64,000 bases of DNA from Alligator mississippiensis (lineage: Eukaryota; Chordata; Crocodylia; Alligatoridae), in NCBI RefSeq assembly GCF_030867095.1, contig NC_081827.1, forward strand, positions 48,772,501-48,836,500. The letters run 5' to 3'. A program made the translations under genes and the position numbers. Below are positions 46,253-58,060 of the stretch, piece after piece (positions within the stretch are counted from its first letter, which is position 1; each line of letters begins with the position of its first letter). The notes beneath the pieces are model-generated. The model did no database searches. It was not told where the DNA came from and saw only the letters and a list, made by a program, of their open reading frames with translations.

Positions 46253-47522
46253 AGATGTGTCTACATGAGATGCTTAATGCCCATTGGATTAATTCTACTA
46301 CTCCAGGGATTTTCCACCTTTTCTAACAAGTGCACCACTTCTGGTGACAGTAGACGGGGGTGAGGGGTGGGGTGTTTGCACAGTGCCGCTGCTGCCGTCA
46401 CCCACTACCCCATACCGCCGCCATGCACTGTTTTCCCATGTCCAGTCGCATGTGTGGCTCTGTGGACAGCTGACTGGCCTCGCACCTGGCTAATTGTACA
46501 CTGCCTGTGAGCAGCCCACGGAGCCGCATATGTGACCGGCCGTGGGAAAATGGCGTGGGGTGGTGGGTGGCAGTGCGGGGTGGTGGCTGCCCCATGCGAG
46601 CCCGCCTGCCCCGTGTCTGGCCAACTGGGTGGCCCCTGTGCAGCCTGCAGAGGGGTACTGCTGCTCCCACCCCCTGGCCCTGAGAGGTGGTGGTGCAGGG
46701 TGGTTCATGGTGGCGTGGGGTGGGGTGGGGGGGGCAGTGGCGGCCACTGCATGTGAGCCTCCCTGCCCCACGTCTATCCACGGAGAGGCGCCATTGCCCT
46801 CGCCTCCCCCACCGCCCGCACGTAACCCCTATAACCTTTCCGAGTACCCGTAGGGGTACATGTACCCCCAGTTGACAACCCCTGTACTACGCATTAGCGC
46901 AGCTGGCAAAAACTGTGCTAACGTGCAGTCAGTTAGTCAAGTGGGTAGGGACCTACTGAATTCTTGGCAGAAGTGGGGTGCACTATGGCTCCTTTAATCT
47001 TGCAGGTTCCCCCATGCCCTCCCACCGCTGATTGGTGGAAGGGCTCCACTTCTGGCTCGCTACTGATCAGCAGGAAACCGAAAAATGCAGTTTTAAATAT
47101 GGTGCCATATTTGCCTCCTGCCGCTCATTGATGATGGGCCCCAGACAGCCCTGCTATTTGCTGCTGACTGGAAGGGAGACAAAAATGGTGCCATGTTTAA
47201 AACTGCGGTTTTAGCTTCCCTGCTAATCAGGAGGGAGCTGCACCGTTCTCTGCTAAACAGTAGTGGGGGGGCGGGGAGAAGGGACAAGGGGCAAGGTGCA
47301 CATGGGGGAACATGCATGATTAAAGGAGCTGCCTTTAATCTACTCTACTTCCTCCATTAATTTGGTAGGTCCCTACCAATGAGCATTAAGCGTCACAAAA
47401 AGCATTCTGTGCTAATTCGCAGTAGCACCAATTACGATGCATTAAGTTAGTACCTGTTATTAAAGGTACTAAAGTTAATGCTCGGTAATTACAGTGCATT
47501 AAAGAACGTGTAGACATGCCCA
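46253..47522. mobile_element. Long foldback element, split by a hAT insertion
   Basis: The ends TAGATGTGTCTACATG and CGTGTAGACATGCCCA are inverted. Without the inserted hAT, the element is nearly a full-length hairpin. GTAGGGACCTACTGAATT pairs with AATTTGGTAGGTCCCTAC. CCTTTAATCTTGCAGG pairs with the GATTAAAGG side. GCAGTTTTAAATATGGTGCC pairs with GGTGCCATGTTTAAAACTGC. It is a large relative of the elements at 11655, 38755 and 42034. No transposase coding is present. Confidence 0.75.
46304..46884. mobile_element. hAT element nested in a foldback element
   Basis: It begins CAGGGATTTTCCACCTTTT and ends CCCAGTTGACAACCCCTG. TACTACTC (46296-46303) and TACTACGC (46885-46892) are an 8-bp target duplication with one mismatch. 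The 581-bp interior is GC-rich with GTGGTGG and CCCCAC repeats and no transposase. Its position inside the foldback element shows it is the later of the two insertions. Confidence 0.85.
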
Positions 47523-48489
47523 GTAAATTAGTTTTGTGCACAGCTTCATTGTTCCAAATCCTTTTGAACCAGTGCTTTGCTTAGTTGTCTTATTTCAGGT
47601 AGATATTACAGAGGATACAAGTCTTGAGGAAGAATTTGAAGGGAATCGAGGGTTTTGTGTCTGAGCAGAGATTAATTTAAATGAAATGATTGAATGGGGG
47701 TCCAAGAAAGATTGTCAATGGAGCAGAGGGTAGAAGGCACTTCATATGTTGCCTTTCCCAACAGAGGCTCAGGACAGCTTACAACAGAATACACTAATTC
47801 AAGGAAAAATGTTTGTACAAATCTCATTTCCATTTTGAAATGTAATTAAGTGCTTTCGGAAAACGTTATTGCATCTATTTCTACATGGTATACAGGCACA
47901 TGGAAGTCTATAAGGAGGCATATCTGGAAAAAGTAGAAAAAGGCTAACAGATGTCTGTAACTTGTAACATGATTTTCTTGTGCGTTCTTTAAGACAACGA
48001 GCAAACAACCAACTCAGTACAACTCATATAGCTTGACAGAGGAAAAAATAACATTTTTAGGTTTGAGTAAACCTATGACTAATTATTTGGGCAATAAGCC
48101 ACCTTTGTCATGCTGTACTGGCTGTTCTTAAACATATTTATATGCACTAAACTTCCTTTTTGTCCTCATTACCCTGGAAAGTTAAATTGCTTCATCTTCC
48201 TTAATCAGCAGTAGTCTCCCATGGGTATGTTACAGTAAATAGAGATGGAATTAACTAAATAAATTATATTTTACTATAGGCTCTTCATGTAAAAACACTT
48301 CTATCTACTACAACAGGAAAATAGTAATTTAAAGACTATTCTGCAGCTGTGTCCTTGTTTTCTACATCCTGTACAGACACACAAGCTCTGCACCATTGGA
48401 CTTTGAATATTTTCATTGACTTCCCTAAATTTTCTCAGCTTGGAAATAACATTTTTGAGGAATTCTTTTCGTTCATTTTATTCTTAATT

Positions 48490-49300
48490 TTTTTCTAAGA
48501 GGTACTTTTAACATAGTTTATCATCTGAAGAGATCTTGCAGCTACTGGCAACAATATTTGCGAAGTCATGAACAACAGGTGAGAAGCCAGGAGTACTTTA
48601 AACAGGTGAACATAATTCCCACTTTTAGAGGAGGAGGACCCGGGAAATTATACATGGATCAGCCCAGCTTCAATAAATAGGAACTTACTAGAGCAAATAT
48701 AAAAGACAATTTATAAACACCCAGAGAATCGAGATCACTAGCAGCAAACTTGTATTGTTTAAAAACAAATAAGATCAGACTGACTTGATTTCCTTCTTTG
48801 AAAGGGTAACTAGTCTGGTGGGTGAGGGAAATGCAGTGGACTTGATTGGATTTTAGTGAAGATTTTGATAAGTCCCACATGATGTTCTTAGATGTAAACT
48901 AGAGAATTGTGGGCTAGATACAATTGCTTGCAGTTTTTCAGTCAATTATGTATGCACCTAAAATCAGAGACTATTAATGGATCAGTTTCAGAATGGCAGG
49001 AGGTTTTAGGTGGGGTTCCACCATTGGCCATTGTGAGTCTGGAGTATAACATTTTTATTAATGATTTCGATGGAGGAATGGAACTCAGATGCCACAAAAT
49101 GAGAAGGGATTGCAACTGTTCGGGAGTATAGAATGAGTATTCAAAAGAGTCATAGAGTGGAAAATGTTTTCATAAAGTGGCTGAAGAGGCATTTCTCTGG
49201 GCTAATATAAGAATATTGCATCCTGTATTTGTGCTGGGGGTTGGGTTAGATGGCATTTGAATTTCCTTCCAAACCTGTGATTCCTGTGATCTTGAGTAGA
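48490..49300 (+). mobile_element. Old CR1 LINE fragment
   Basis: The middle encodes a broken reverse-transcriptase stretch: GSVSEWQEVLGGVPPLAIVS then NIFINDFDGG, which corresponds to the CR1 block ...GVPQGSVLGP-LFNIFINDLD. The 3' end GGGGGTTGGGTTAGATGGCA then TTCCTTCCAAACCTGTGATT is a decayed CR1 tail. Stops and indels are frequent. Confidence 0.75.
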
Positions 49301-49730
49301 GCTCATCTTCTGTTAGCTTTTCTTCCTGCACACACATAAGAATTTACTAAACAGAAATGCCTCTCTGGTACCAGATAGCAGATGAAGAGAGACCTGGCCT
49401 GACAAGAGCTTATTTCTACTTGGCAACATGATTCTTGTCAGGCCAGGCCTCTCTTGGTCTGCTATCTGCTACCATGTAAACTAGTACAGCCTGATCCATG
49501 GATGGGTTGTCAGTGACTAAACCAGCACCCCTACCTGGGCTAGCCTGGGTGAGGATGGTGTATTGATACCCAGCAGGACTAAAAACAAGACCTGTCAAAA
49601 GGTGATGAGCTCCCTGTGAGCCAACAGTCATCTGTACCTGGAGAGGAGATGAGCACTGCCAGGTCACTCTACCCGAAGAACCACCAGCAATGCAGAGCAA
49701 CTCAACTAACTTAGAAGGGTTATTATATCA

Positions 49731-51276
49731 CAGGGGCAGGCAATTATTTTGGCTGGAGGGCTGCTTAACAAATTTTGGTGAGCTGTTGAGGGCTGCAAGG
49801 ATAGTCCCACCCCTGGTAGCCATCTTGGGACTGGAAGTCCCACCCTTGACTTTTGCCACCAGAAGTCCCTCCCTTTGCCCTGGAAGTACTCCTTTTGGGA
49901 GGGAGGGTTCTACCATCTTGAAACCAGGGAAAAAAACCAAATTGTATACTAAAAAAAAATCAAACATCTACTATAACTTACTTTAATTTTATTTAAAAAA
50001 TATTTTTGCCCTGATGTATGCGTTTCCATAGTGTATCTATAGGCAATTGCATCATAACTCAAAATACAGTCTTACGCTTGTATATTGTGTGTGTGGGGGG
50101 GGGTAAGAGGTATATGTGGTGGGGGGAGTAGGTGCGCAGGGTGCATGTGCGCAGTGTGGGTATGGTGTGGGGGTGTGTGAAGGGGTATGGGCGTGGGGTA
50201 TGTGGTTGCGTTGGGGGCTGTGGGAGGCTGTGGGTGTGTATGGGATTGTGGGGGGGTGGGAGTATGTGGGGGGAGGGACTGTGGGAGGGTGTGGATGTGT
50301 TTGGGAGTATGGTGGAAGTTGGGTGTGTGTGTGGAAGGAGGTGGTCCTCGGAGTCCCTGGAGCGTGCTAGTCCCTGGATCTGCATGTGGTGGCAGAGAGT
50401 GGGGCCAGCCCTGCCTGGCCCCATAGTGCACAACTCCCCATGCTCCCACCCCAGTCCCTGGCCACAGGTGGGAGTTGTGTGCGGGGCCAGCGCAAGGTCC
50501 TGGCTGCACGTGGAGGCAGCATGTGGAGCCAGCCCACATGGCCCAGTAACACTCCCTCCTGAGTTCCCAGCCACACATGCTGGCAGGTGTGAAGCCAGCC
50601 CCACCAGGCCCCATAGCACGCAGCTCCTGTACTCCCACCCCAGTCCTTGGCTGCATGTGGTGGCTGGGTGCATAGCTAGCACCACCCAGCCCCATAACAT
50701 GCAGCTCTCGTGCAAGTCCCTGACCACGAGTGGTGGCAGCGTGTAGGGCTAGCCCAGCCCACCCTATAGTGCTCCCACCCGAGTCCCCAGCTGCATGTGG
50801 TGGCAGGTTGCGGAGCCAGCCCCACTTGGCCCCATAGCTGCAGCTCCTGCAATCCCACTCAAGTCCCCAGCTGCACGTGGTGGCAGCATGAGAGGCCAGC
50901 CTGACTGAACCCCATGGTGCACAGCTCCCTACCCTCTGTCCCAGCGTGAGTCCCTGGCTCTGACCCAGTGGGGCTCTTACCTGCAGTTCCAGGCCTGCAG
51001 GCAGGGAGGCTAGAAATAACTATGGGGTGGCCAGCAAAAGCCTCTTGCCAAACAGAGGCTTCTTGTCTCTAGTACCCTAACTCAGGGCTGGGGCAGGTCA
51101 CGCCCAGCTGGGGTGGGGAGTTGGTTGCTTAGCAACCAAAGCCACACCTCCTTCAAAGATGCGCTGGCTTGCAGAATGGCAGCCCGGGGCCATGACTTAT
51201 GGAGCGGCCCCACAAGCCAGATGGAATTGCCTGCCAGGCCAGATATGGCTCACGGGTCATATCTTGCCCACCCCTT
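49731..51276. mobile_element. Large hAT element with internal minisatellites
   Basis: The left end CAGGGGCAGGCAATTATTTT and right end ATCTTGCCCACCCCT are inverted. The octamers TTATATCA (49723-49730) and TTATAGCA (51277-51284) are a target duplication with one mismatch. The 1546-bp interior has a GT/G-rich stretch (50088-50345) and a GC-rich tandem array (50355-50945), with no transposase. The ends and build match 13394-15024, so the two are copies of one family or close relatives. Confidence 0.88.
50088..50945. repeat. GT-rich stretch and roughly 100-115-bp minisatellite inside the hAT
   Basis: 50088-50345 is built of GTGTGGGGG, GTATGGG and GGGAG words. From about 50355 a unit with AGTCCCTGG/AGTCCCCAG, CTGCA-GTGGTGGCAG, GGGCCAGCCC and GGCCCCATAG-GCACAGCTCC recurs about six times to 50945. 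It gives long false open frames on both strands. Confidence 0.8.
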
Positions 51277-51975
51277 TTATAGCATCTAACATACCACAAT
51301 GGTTGTAGCAGTCTTGGGACTGACTTCACTTGACTTGACTAATAGATACTTAACAGCCAGTTAGAAGGCCTGGCCTGTGCTTTACTTTGATGCCTTGCAG
51401 GATCATATCTTAAAAACTACTGGAGTTTGGTCAGTCTTGTTTTATGGGGCAAAATTCAAAGAGTGAAAATCCTATGCAAATTATACCTTTTGGAGAAGCC
51501 GACTTAGAGTTGGGTAAGTCTGACCATCAGTCTGTACAGAAGTCACCTTCCCCATTAAGATTTAGTTTTCTGCCCTCTTCCCTCCCAAAACATCTCAGGT
51601 CAGATACTGTTTCACTTATTAGGCATCTGAGTTGATCTGTTCTGCCTTGTCGGAGTTCCTGAAAACATTGATGTGATATGGGTGGGCCCTCCTCTTTGTC
51701 ACTTTTCCTGTCTTAGAGTAAAGGCTGAAATGAAAGCACATTACAAAAGTAGGTGCATTAATGATTTTTCAGGAGCTCAAGGAGTTTGGAATAAGTTAAT
51801 AGTAATAATGAATGAAGGATTTAGATGTGTAAGTGCCAACTAAATGCTTAATAAGTAGAATAGGATCTGGCCCTCAGTTGTGCTGAATGCTAAAGCAGTT
51901 TCTGCTAGAAAGGTAAGGCAAATTAGCAGGCAGAGGGAAGGGCAAGGGAAGGGTTCTGAAGTATAAAAACCATAG

Positions 51976-52251
51976 GTTGCCTATACATGTGCTCATTCAT
52001 GTTTTAATTAGAAGGTGTTGGAGCCGACTCATCATCATGTCTATTAAGCGTCTGTGCATTTTAAAATGGCTGCAGGAGCACTTTTGCTAAACCTCATCAA
52101 ATGAGGTTTAGCTAGAGAGTCCTGTCTCCATTTTTAAATGTGCAGGGACTTAATAGATGTGACGATGAAGTGTTTTAATTAGAGTGGCTCTCCAGGAACC
52201 TTTCTAATTAAAATGCCTTCCTCCCACCCCCTGAGAACATGTATGGGCTGC
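51976..52251. mobile_element. Foldback MITE-like element (second copy of the 7568 family)
   Basis: The ends GTTGCCTATACATGTGCTC and GAGAACATGTATGGGCTGC are inverted. CATAG occurs directly on both sides (51971-51975 and 52252-52256), a possible 5-bp target duplication. Inside are AACCTCATCAAATGAGGTT (a tight hairpin), GTTTTAATTAGAGTGG and CATTTTTAAATG, as in the 7568 copy. Confidence 0.8.
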
Positions 52252-52745
52252 CATAGTGCAGGTGGGCTTACTTGAGCACTGCAATTTTTCTGGATGGGCA
52301 AACCTCCAAACGGGCCAGTTTATAGCACCAGGACCAAAACTTGCTTCTTCTGTTGGAACATTGCTGCAGTTTTTATGACAACTATAGAGCTGATTTCTGC
52401 TTAAGGGATTATTTGACTGCAGTAGTGTTTTGTCTTAGCTCTCTAAAATGTATCTGTCTTTCTCACTTCTGTCTTTGAATCGTGTTTGAAAAGCTATAAT
52501 GCTTAATATCTTGGGTTAAGAATCAGGCTTCTTGATACTTAGTTTTGGAATTTGTTTCTATAGAGTTCCAAGTAGAGATGTACTGAAGAAGATAGAAATA
52601 TGGAATAAAATATTTTCTTTCTCTCTCTAAGGCTAAATACAAACATATTTGCAGAAGCTGTTACAAGTTTATTCTTACTCTGTCTATTGGAGTGAGTTTT
52701 ATAAAGTATGTTTTTACCTTCAATATATTTTCACTGTTTTTGCAG

Positions 52746-52868
52746 GTGTGAGTGTAGATATTAGTTTTCAGTTTGGATGGACTCCCCTTATGTATGCTGC
52801 TAGTGTTGCTAATGTGGAACTAGTGCGTATCCTACTCGACAGAGGTGCTAATGCAAGCTTTGAGAAGG
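52746..52868 (+). CDS. ASZ1: ASZ1 exon 3 (ankyrin repeat)
   Basis: The acceptor is TTTTTGCAG|GTGTGA and the donor is AAGG|GTAAGA. The 123 nt begin by completing a Gly codon with the G left from exon 2. They encode [20 protein letters not shown] followed by [20 protein letters not shown], leaving one base. [26 protein letters not shown] is a textbook ankyrin repeat and nearly the same as mammalian ASZ1 here, which makes the gene assignment firm. An open frame extends in from the intron (52649-52745), but the splice site and conservation mark the true border. Confidence 0.96.
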
Positions 52869-53239
52869 GTAAGATTAACAAATGCAATTCTACCTCTCAC
52901 CAATATATGTTATCCTGTTTGTCTTTTATTAAGTATACAGGGGAGAAGGGTCACAAGTAAAGTAGACTAGATCTCAAACTTGGCTCTGTAATCAGGAGAA
53001 GGTAATCAGATTGTAGAAGGCTGTAAAATAGTCTGCCCCCTCCATCACTCTGAAACTGAAAAAAAATCTGTTGACATTGGATTTACGTGTTGTACTCAAC
53101 TAGTTCTAAAGTAAAACACAAGTTTAATTGTATTCTTAGAACTGTGCTGACCTCATTTACTGCCTTTGTGATCCTTAAGAAATAGAGCAAAGAAAATATT
53201 TGTCCAAAATTGCAGCATGTGGCTGTATAATTGTATAAA

Positions 53240-54275
53240 TTCATAGATTCATAGATGCTAGGGTCGGAAGGGACCTCAATAGATCATCGAGTCCGACCCC
53301 CTGCATAGGCAGGAAAGAGTGCTGGGTCTAGATGACCCCAGCTAGATGGATATCCAGCCTCCTCTTGAAGACCCCCAGGGTAGGGGAGAGCACCACCTCC
53401 CTTGGGAGCCCATTCCAGACCTTGGCCACTCTAACTGTGAAGAAGTACTTCCTAATGTCTAGTTTAAACCTGCTCTCTGCCAGCTTGTGGCCATTATTTC
53501 TTGTAACCCCCGGGGGCGCCTTGGTGAATAAAACCTCACCAATTCCCTTCTGTGCCCCCATGATGAACTTATAGGCAGCCACAAGGTCGCCTCTCAACCT
53601 TCTCTTGCGGAGGCTGAAGAGGTCCAGGTGCCCCAGTCTCTCCTCATAGGGCTTGGCCTACAAGCCCCTAACCATACGAGTGGCCCTTCTCTGGACCCTC
53701 TCCAGGTTATCCACATCTCTCTTGAAGTGTGGTGCCCAAAATTGCATGCAGTATTCCAACTGCAGTCTGACCAGCACCCAATAGAGGGGAAGTATCACCT
53801 CTTTGGATCTGTTCGTCATGCATCTGCTGATGCACAATAAAGTGCCATTGGCTTTTCTGATGTCTTTGTCACACTGACAACTCATGTTCATCTTGGAGTC
53901 CACTAGGACTCCAAGATCCCTTTCCGCTTCCGTTCCACCCAGCAGGTCATTTCCTAGGCAGTAGGTATGCTGGACATTTTTCCTCCCTAGGTGCAGCACT
54001 TTGCATTTCTCCTTGTTGAATTGCATTCTGTTGTTTTCTGTCCATTTGTCCAACCTGTCCAGGTCTGCTTGTAGTTGTTCCCTGCCCTCCCGCGTGTCTA
54101 CTTCTCCCCACAGTTTTGTGTCATCCGCAAACTTGGACAGAGTACAGTTCACTCCCTCGTCCAAGTCACTGATGAAGACATTGAAGAGTATCGGTCCTAG
54201 GACCGAGCCTGCGGGACTCCACTGCCCACACCCTTCCAGGTCGATACCGACCCATGATCTGCTACCCTATAAATG
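53240..54275 (-). mobile_element. CR1 LINE, 5'-truncated, includes the reverse-transcriptase active site
   Basis: On the minus strand the copy encodes LSKFADDTKLWGEV (the FADD catalytic box of the RT), then LDKWTENNRMQFNKEKCK, LGVLVDSKMNM, VQRRATRMVRG and, after a stop near 53656, GDLVAAYKFIMGAQKG and FKRRLDIHLAGVI. The 3' end on the plus strand starts TTCATAGATTCATAGATGCT at 53239. The frame break near 53600-53660 makes it inactive. It is closely related to 16765-17580 and reaches further 5'. Confidence 0.95.
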
Positions 54276-55079
54276 AATGTGCATTAATTATGTTTTCAAT
54301 GCCCTAAAACTGCAGTACATTATCATCAAATAATTCTAAACACATAAAAGAGCCATAGTCAAATTTTAAATTTTTTAACTTCAGATTTTAACATAATTTC
54401 AAACATTATGTCTGACCATGATATCCCATCTCAACTTCTTAGGTTGTAGGAACTTATATTTTTCTTATATTTTTCTCCCCACCACCCTTCCTTTTCCTAT
54501 GTAGAAGATTTACCCAACCCAACCCTAACCAATACAACAACTGATTTTTACCATGTAGAGAAACTAACTACATAATCCACTTGAGTGCAGAGAATAATCT
54601 CTTTAAAAAATCCAGCAACAACAACAGCAAAAACACAAGGGATTAAATATCTGAATTTTGTTTAAAATAATTTAAATAGCAACTCGTCTTTTATTCCTTG
54701 TATGTTCTCACTCTGCAACTAACTAGATTGCCTAGTATACTGCGTTTTTTGTCTTACAGTGGCTCCTAATATCACCCTTTTATTCTTATTTCATAGCCCT
54801 CCTCCAGTCATTACATGAAGTCTTCTTTCGGCTGTTTAGCTTAGCCTGTCTGCTTCTTTTAGACCTGAGAAAAGACGCATGATGCCCAAACATTTATCCA
54901 ACAGCTGTGGTCTACTTATGCAATGACTAGTGACCTAGTAAATTTCTCTCTGCCTGTGAAATGGCTGCCCAGGCCCTCATTCTGCCCATGAAATCAGGGG
55001 GAAGCCCCCAAGAATTATGCAGGTCCCTAGCTATGAAGCAAAGTTGCAGCTGTGACAGAAACTACCTGTTTTTTGTTAC

Positions 55080-55545
55080 AAGTAGTATCTATGACTAGGA
55101 GGCAAGGATTTTTATGCTATCTTTTACTGGACCAACTGTATAGTTGGGGCAGCTGTTGGTCTACAAAAGCCCAAACATTTATCCATAGCCTACAAAGGCT
55201 GTGCTTCTCTAAACAAGTTAGTGTATGAGGTTAAGCCACTCTGCCCTGTCTGTTGCTTCATTAGTAAGTGTACCTTTGCTGCAAAAATGAGTCCCTTGTC
55301 ACACTCTATGAAGGCTGTTAACGGTTCATTTGGGATACCACATATTCTCTTATTTTATGTGAAATCTGTGTGAGAGTCATAACACAAAACATTGAAAGTC
55401 TGGTGTCTTCAAGTCTCTTGCAAATAGATTTTTTTCTCTGTAGCGAAGGATTTTTGTGGGTGATACCTTAAGGCTATCCCAAACATGTAGTTGGTCCAGT
55501 AAAAGATATCACCCACAAAAATCCTTGCCTCTTCATGCTTCCTGG
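55080..55545. repeat. Two PLE-tail-like repeat pieces with a 21-bp inverted repeat
   Basis: TACTGGACCAACTGTATAG at 55126 and AACATGTAGTTGGTCCAGTA at 55483 are inverted versions of the same phrase, also seen at 1240 and 61940. In addition, 55446-55466 is inverted at 55506-55526 with one mismatch (AAGGATTTTTGTGGGTGATA). This suggests two insertions in opposite directions, or one foldback copy. Confidence 0.5.
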
Positions 55546-56420
55546 CAGTGGCAGATTAAGATTTATTGGAGCCCTGGGCAAACAGAAAATTGGAGGCCCC
55601 CTGCACACCACAATAAACATAAATGTATCAAAAAGCATTAATAAATAGATCCATTAAATAGTTACATATTGCATTAATAAATAAAGCACAATATGCAGTG
55701 TCAAAATTAAATACCCAATTTTGCCACACAAAACTGAATACAGTACTGCCTTAGATGCATGGGATCGCCATAAATGTATAATAACATGAAAGGAAAGATG
55801 TTTTAGTTTAGTGGTCATGTAGACTCTTGTTTGACTTTTTTAAAATACACATTTTACATTGTACATGCACTACAGTAAACTACTACAAGAAAAATACAGG
55901 CCATACCTATAGCCTCAAGTATGAGTCTAAGAATACCGTTAGCGATTCTTGCAATTAAAATAAATCAGTAGGCATACACAATACATCCCAATTTTTTTTT
56001 AATCTTTCCTGAAACATTAAACATGTGTTAAACTTCATATACTGTAAAGCTCTCTTTTACCCATTGCATCTATGTTTTAATTCTATCATTGCATAATTAT
56101 GTACCCAAAACGTAGAGAGATATTGATATATATAATGTGTCTCTATATAGATTTGTATACACACACAATATCTTTCTATATATATAATGTATCTCTGAAC
56201 ACAGACAGATCTATATCTAATCACCCCCTGGAAGAGCTGACACTTCCCCACACAAGCTGCCATCACTGTCAGCAGCCTTATTTGGAGTCGATAACTGCAG
56301 GAAGCATCCCCAGGGCAGCAGGATTCCCTTTCTTCGCTCCCCAAAGCAGCCCTTGGCAGTGGGACTAAAGCACTGCAGTGCCCCACAGGGAGATCTGGCA
56401 TGGTTTGGGGTTGCACCTCT

Positions 56421-56422
56421 CT

Positions 56423-56474
<52 letters not shown>

Positions 56475-56620
56475 GCGGGTGACACAACAGCTCATCTCAA
56501 GACACACACACACCCCCCCCCATCTGTCGCGGGTGACACAATAGCCTATCTCAAGACACACACACACACGCACCCCCCCCCCCCCCATCTGTCGCGGGTG
56601 ACACAACAGCTCATCTCAAG
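56421..56620. repeat. CA microsatellite and 55-65-bp minisatellite
   Basis: A CA run at 56424-56471 is followed by three units starting GTCGCGGGTGACACAA at 56472, 56527 and 56591, each with TCATCTCAAG or TATCTCAAG. The first two end in their own CA run and a C run. The nested layout (a CA and a C run inside each unit) implies unit duplication after the microsatellite formed. Confidence 0.9.
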
Positions 56621-57889
56621 CCACCTGCCTGCCCTCTGACCCTACCCTTGGGAGGGAGGGCAGGATCAGGCTTCTTTTAGGGACAGGAGAGAGGCAGACC
56701 AGCTGGACAGCGAGCAGCAGGGGTGATGGGAATCCTCACTACCGCCTCACCCCGGCAGTCCCCACAGAGCGGTCAGACAAGCTGCCACCTCCCTCCAGCT
56801 CTCGTGTGTTTTACATGCAGTGGAGCTTCAGTGCTTCCCAGGACTTTCCCCTGCAGGCTGGGGAGCCTCTGACTGGCAGAGCCCCACAGGCCTGTGCATT
56901 AATCCACTCCTGTATCCTGGACCATAGCTGCAACATCACTCCAACACTATCTTTTCCTTAGAATATTTTAAGTTCACATTATTTTCTGTAAGTTTATTAA
57001 CTAACTTAGAAGCATGTTCATGTTTCCTACCCTTCTAGGTCATTAAGGTAGATACTGAACACTAATATTTAATATATACCTCCACCCACTGCTGCCAAAT
57101 TAGTATAGTTTATTGTTACCCTTGTTTAAAATACTCCTGCCAGCTTTCAGTACACATGTCAGTGTGGATAATAAGTATAAGATTTTGTCAGACTATTAAT
57201 CAACCACATTCTTTTATTGTTCACAGAAGTTAAACAGTGACTTAGAAATTTCATTTTGTTAGGCTAGATACTTGAAATTTGTTTCAAAGTTCAGTGGTTT
57301 TCAAATGCCTTGTATAGAAGTTGATTGTGTCCCTTTCCTTGTTTTATAAACTTATTTTAATATCTCATCATGGTTTCCTGGAAATGAAATGGAGATACTC
57401 AGTAAAGTAAGAAAAATAGTGGAATCATTTTTTTCAAATATGTACCAGATTTTTAAGTTGAAGTATGGTAAAATGTGACCAAAACTTAAAATTTCTCAGT
57501 GGAAATTTTAAGGAAATCTATATTTAGATTTTGTGTTTACTGACATTTTAATAAAATATATTGTTGCATATTTTATTACATCACTCATGAAGATTGAAAA
57601 AATAAAATATATGAAAATTATCATAATACTTTGTGAAGTATTGACTTTTTAAATTTTAAAATACACTAAATGATGTTTCAGTAACATGCCAAAAACTAAA
57701 AATAAATTCTCTTCCCTCTCCCACTGCTACCAACCAGTCTACCTTGTTATCTTTGCTTTCAGGTTCATTATGTGTGTTGTCTATATTTGCTTCTTGTTCT
57801 TTATTACTTAGACTAGAAATAGAAATTGCCAAATGAAGCAGATCAGCTGTGCCGGGATGTTGGGTGAAATGCATGTTGTCCATTGTCCT

Positions 57890-58060
57890 TCCCACTGATG
57901 CTGTAGGATAGCAGGTGATGTGTTTTCCCAGGGCTTGAAAGGCTCAGTCCTGTGCACCCTGGAAATTCCCACGCAGGATCAGACCCCTCAGGTCACCCAG
58001 CAGCACCTGGCTTTCTCCTCTTATAGAGACATACCCTGGGGAATCTTAGGAGTGCTACTT
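57890..58060. repeat. Unclassified interspersed repeat (copy 2)
   Basis: This is the diverged partner of 45500-45840. The shared order is TTTTCCCAGGGCTTGAAAGG, GAAATTCCCACGCAGGATCA, GCAGCACCTGGCTTTCTCC and ACCCTGGGGAATCTTAGGAG. No family name can be given. Confidence 0.55.

Larger units (their letters stand above)
43724..52745 (+). other. ASZ1: ASZ1 intron 2
   Basis: This intron of 9022 bp runs from GTGAGG to TTTTTGCAG. It holds a Tigger-like end with GC-rich repeats (44663-45300), an unclassified interspersed repeat (45500-45840), a foldback element containing a hAT (46253-47522), an old CR1 (48490-49300), a large hAT (49731-51276) and a foldback element (51976-52251). 43724-44662, 47523-48489, 49301-49730, 51285-51970 and 52257-52745 show nothing further that I recognise. 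An exception is a diverged inverted pair around AGCAGATGAAGAGAGACCTGG (49378) and CAGGCCTCTCTTGG (49443). Confidence 0.85.

Noticed and set aside
50059..50746. Open frames of more than 200 codons on both strands
   Set aside because: They are produced by GT/CA-rich and GC-rich tandem repeats inside the hAT element at 49731-51276.
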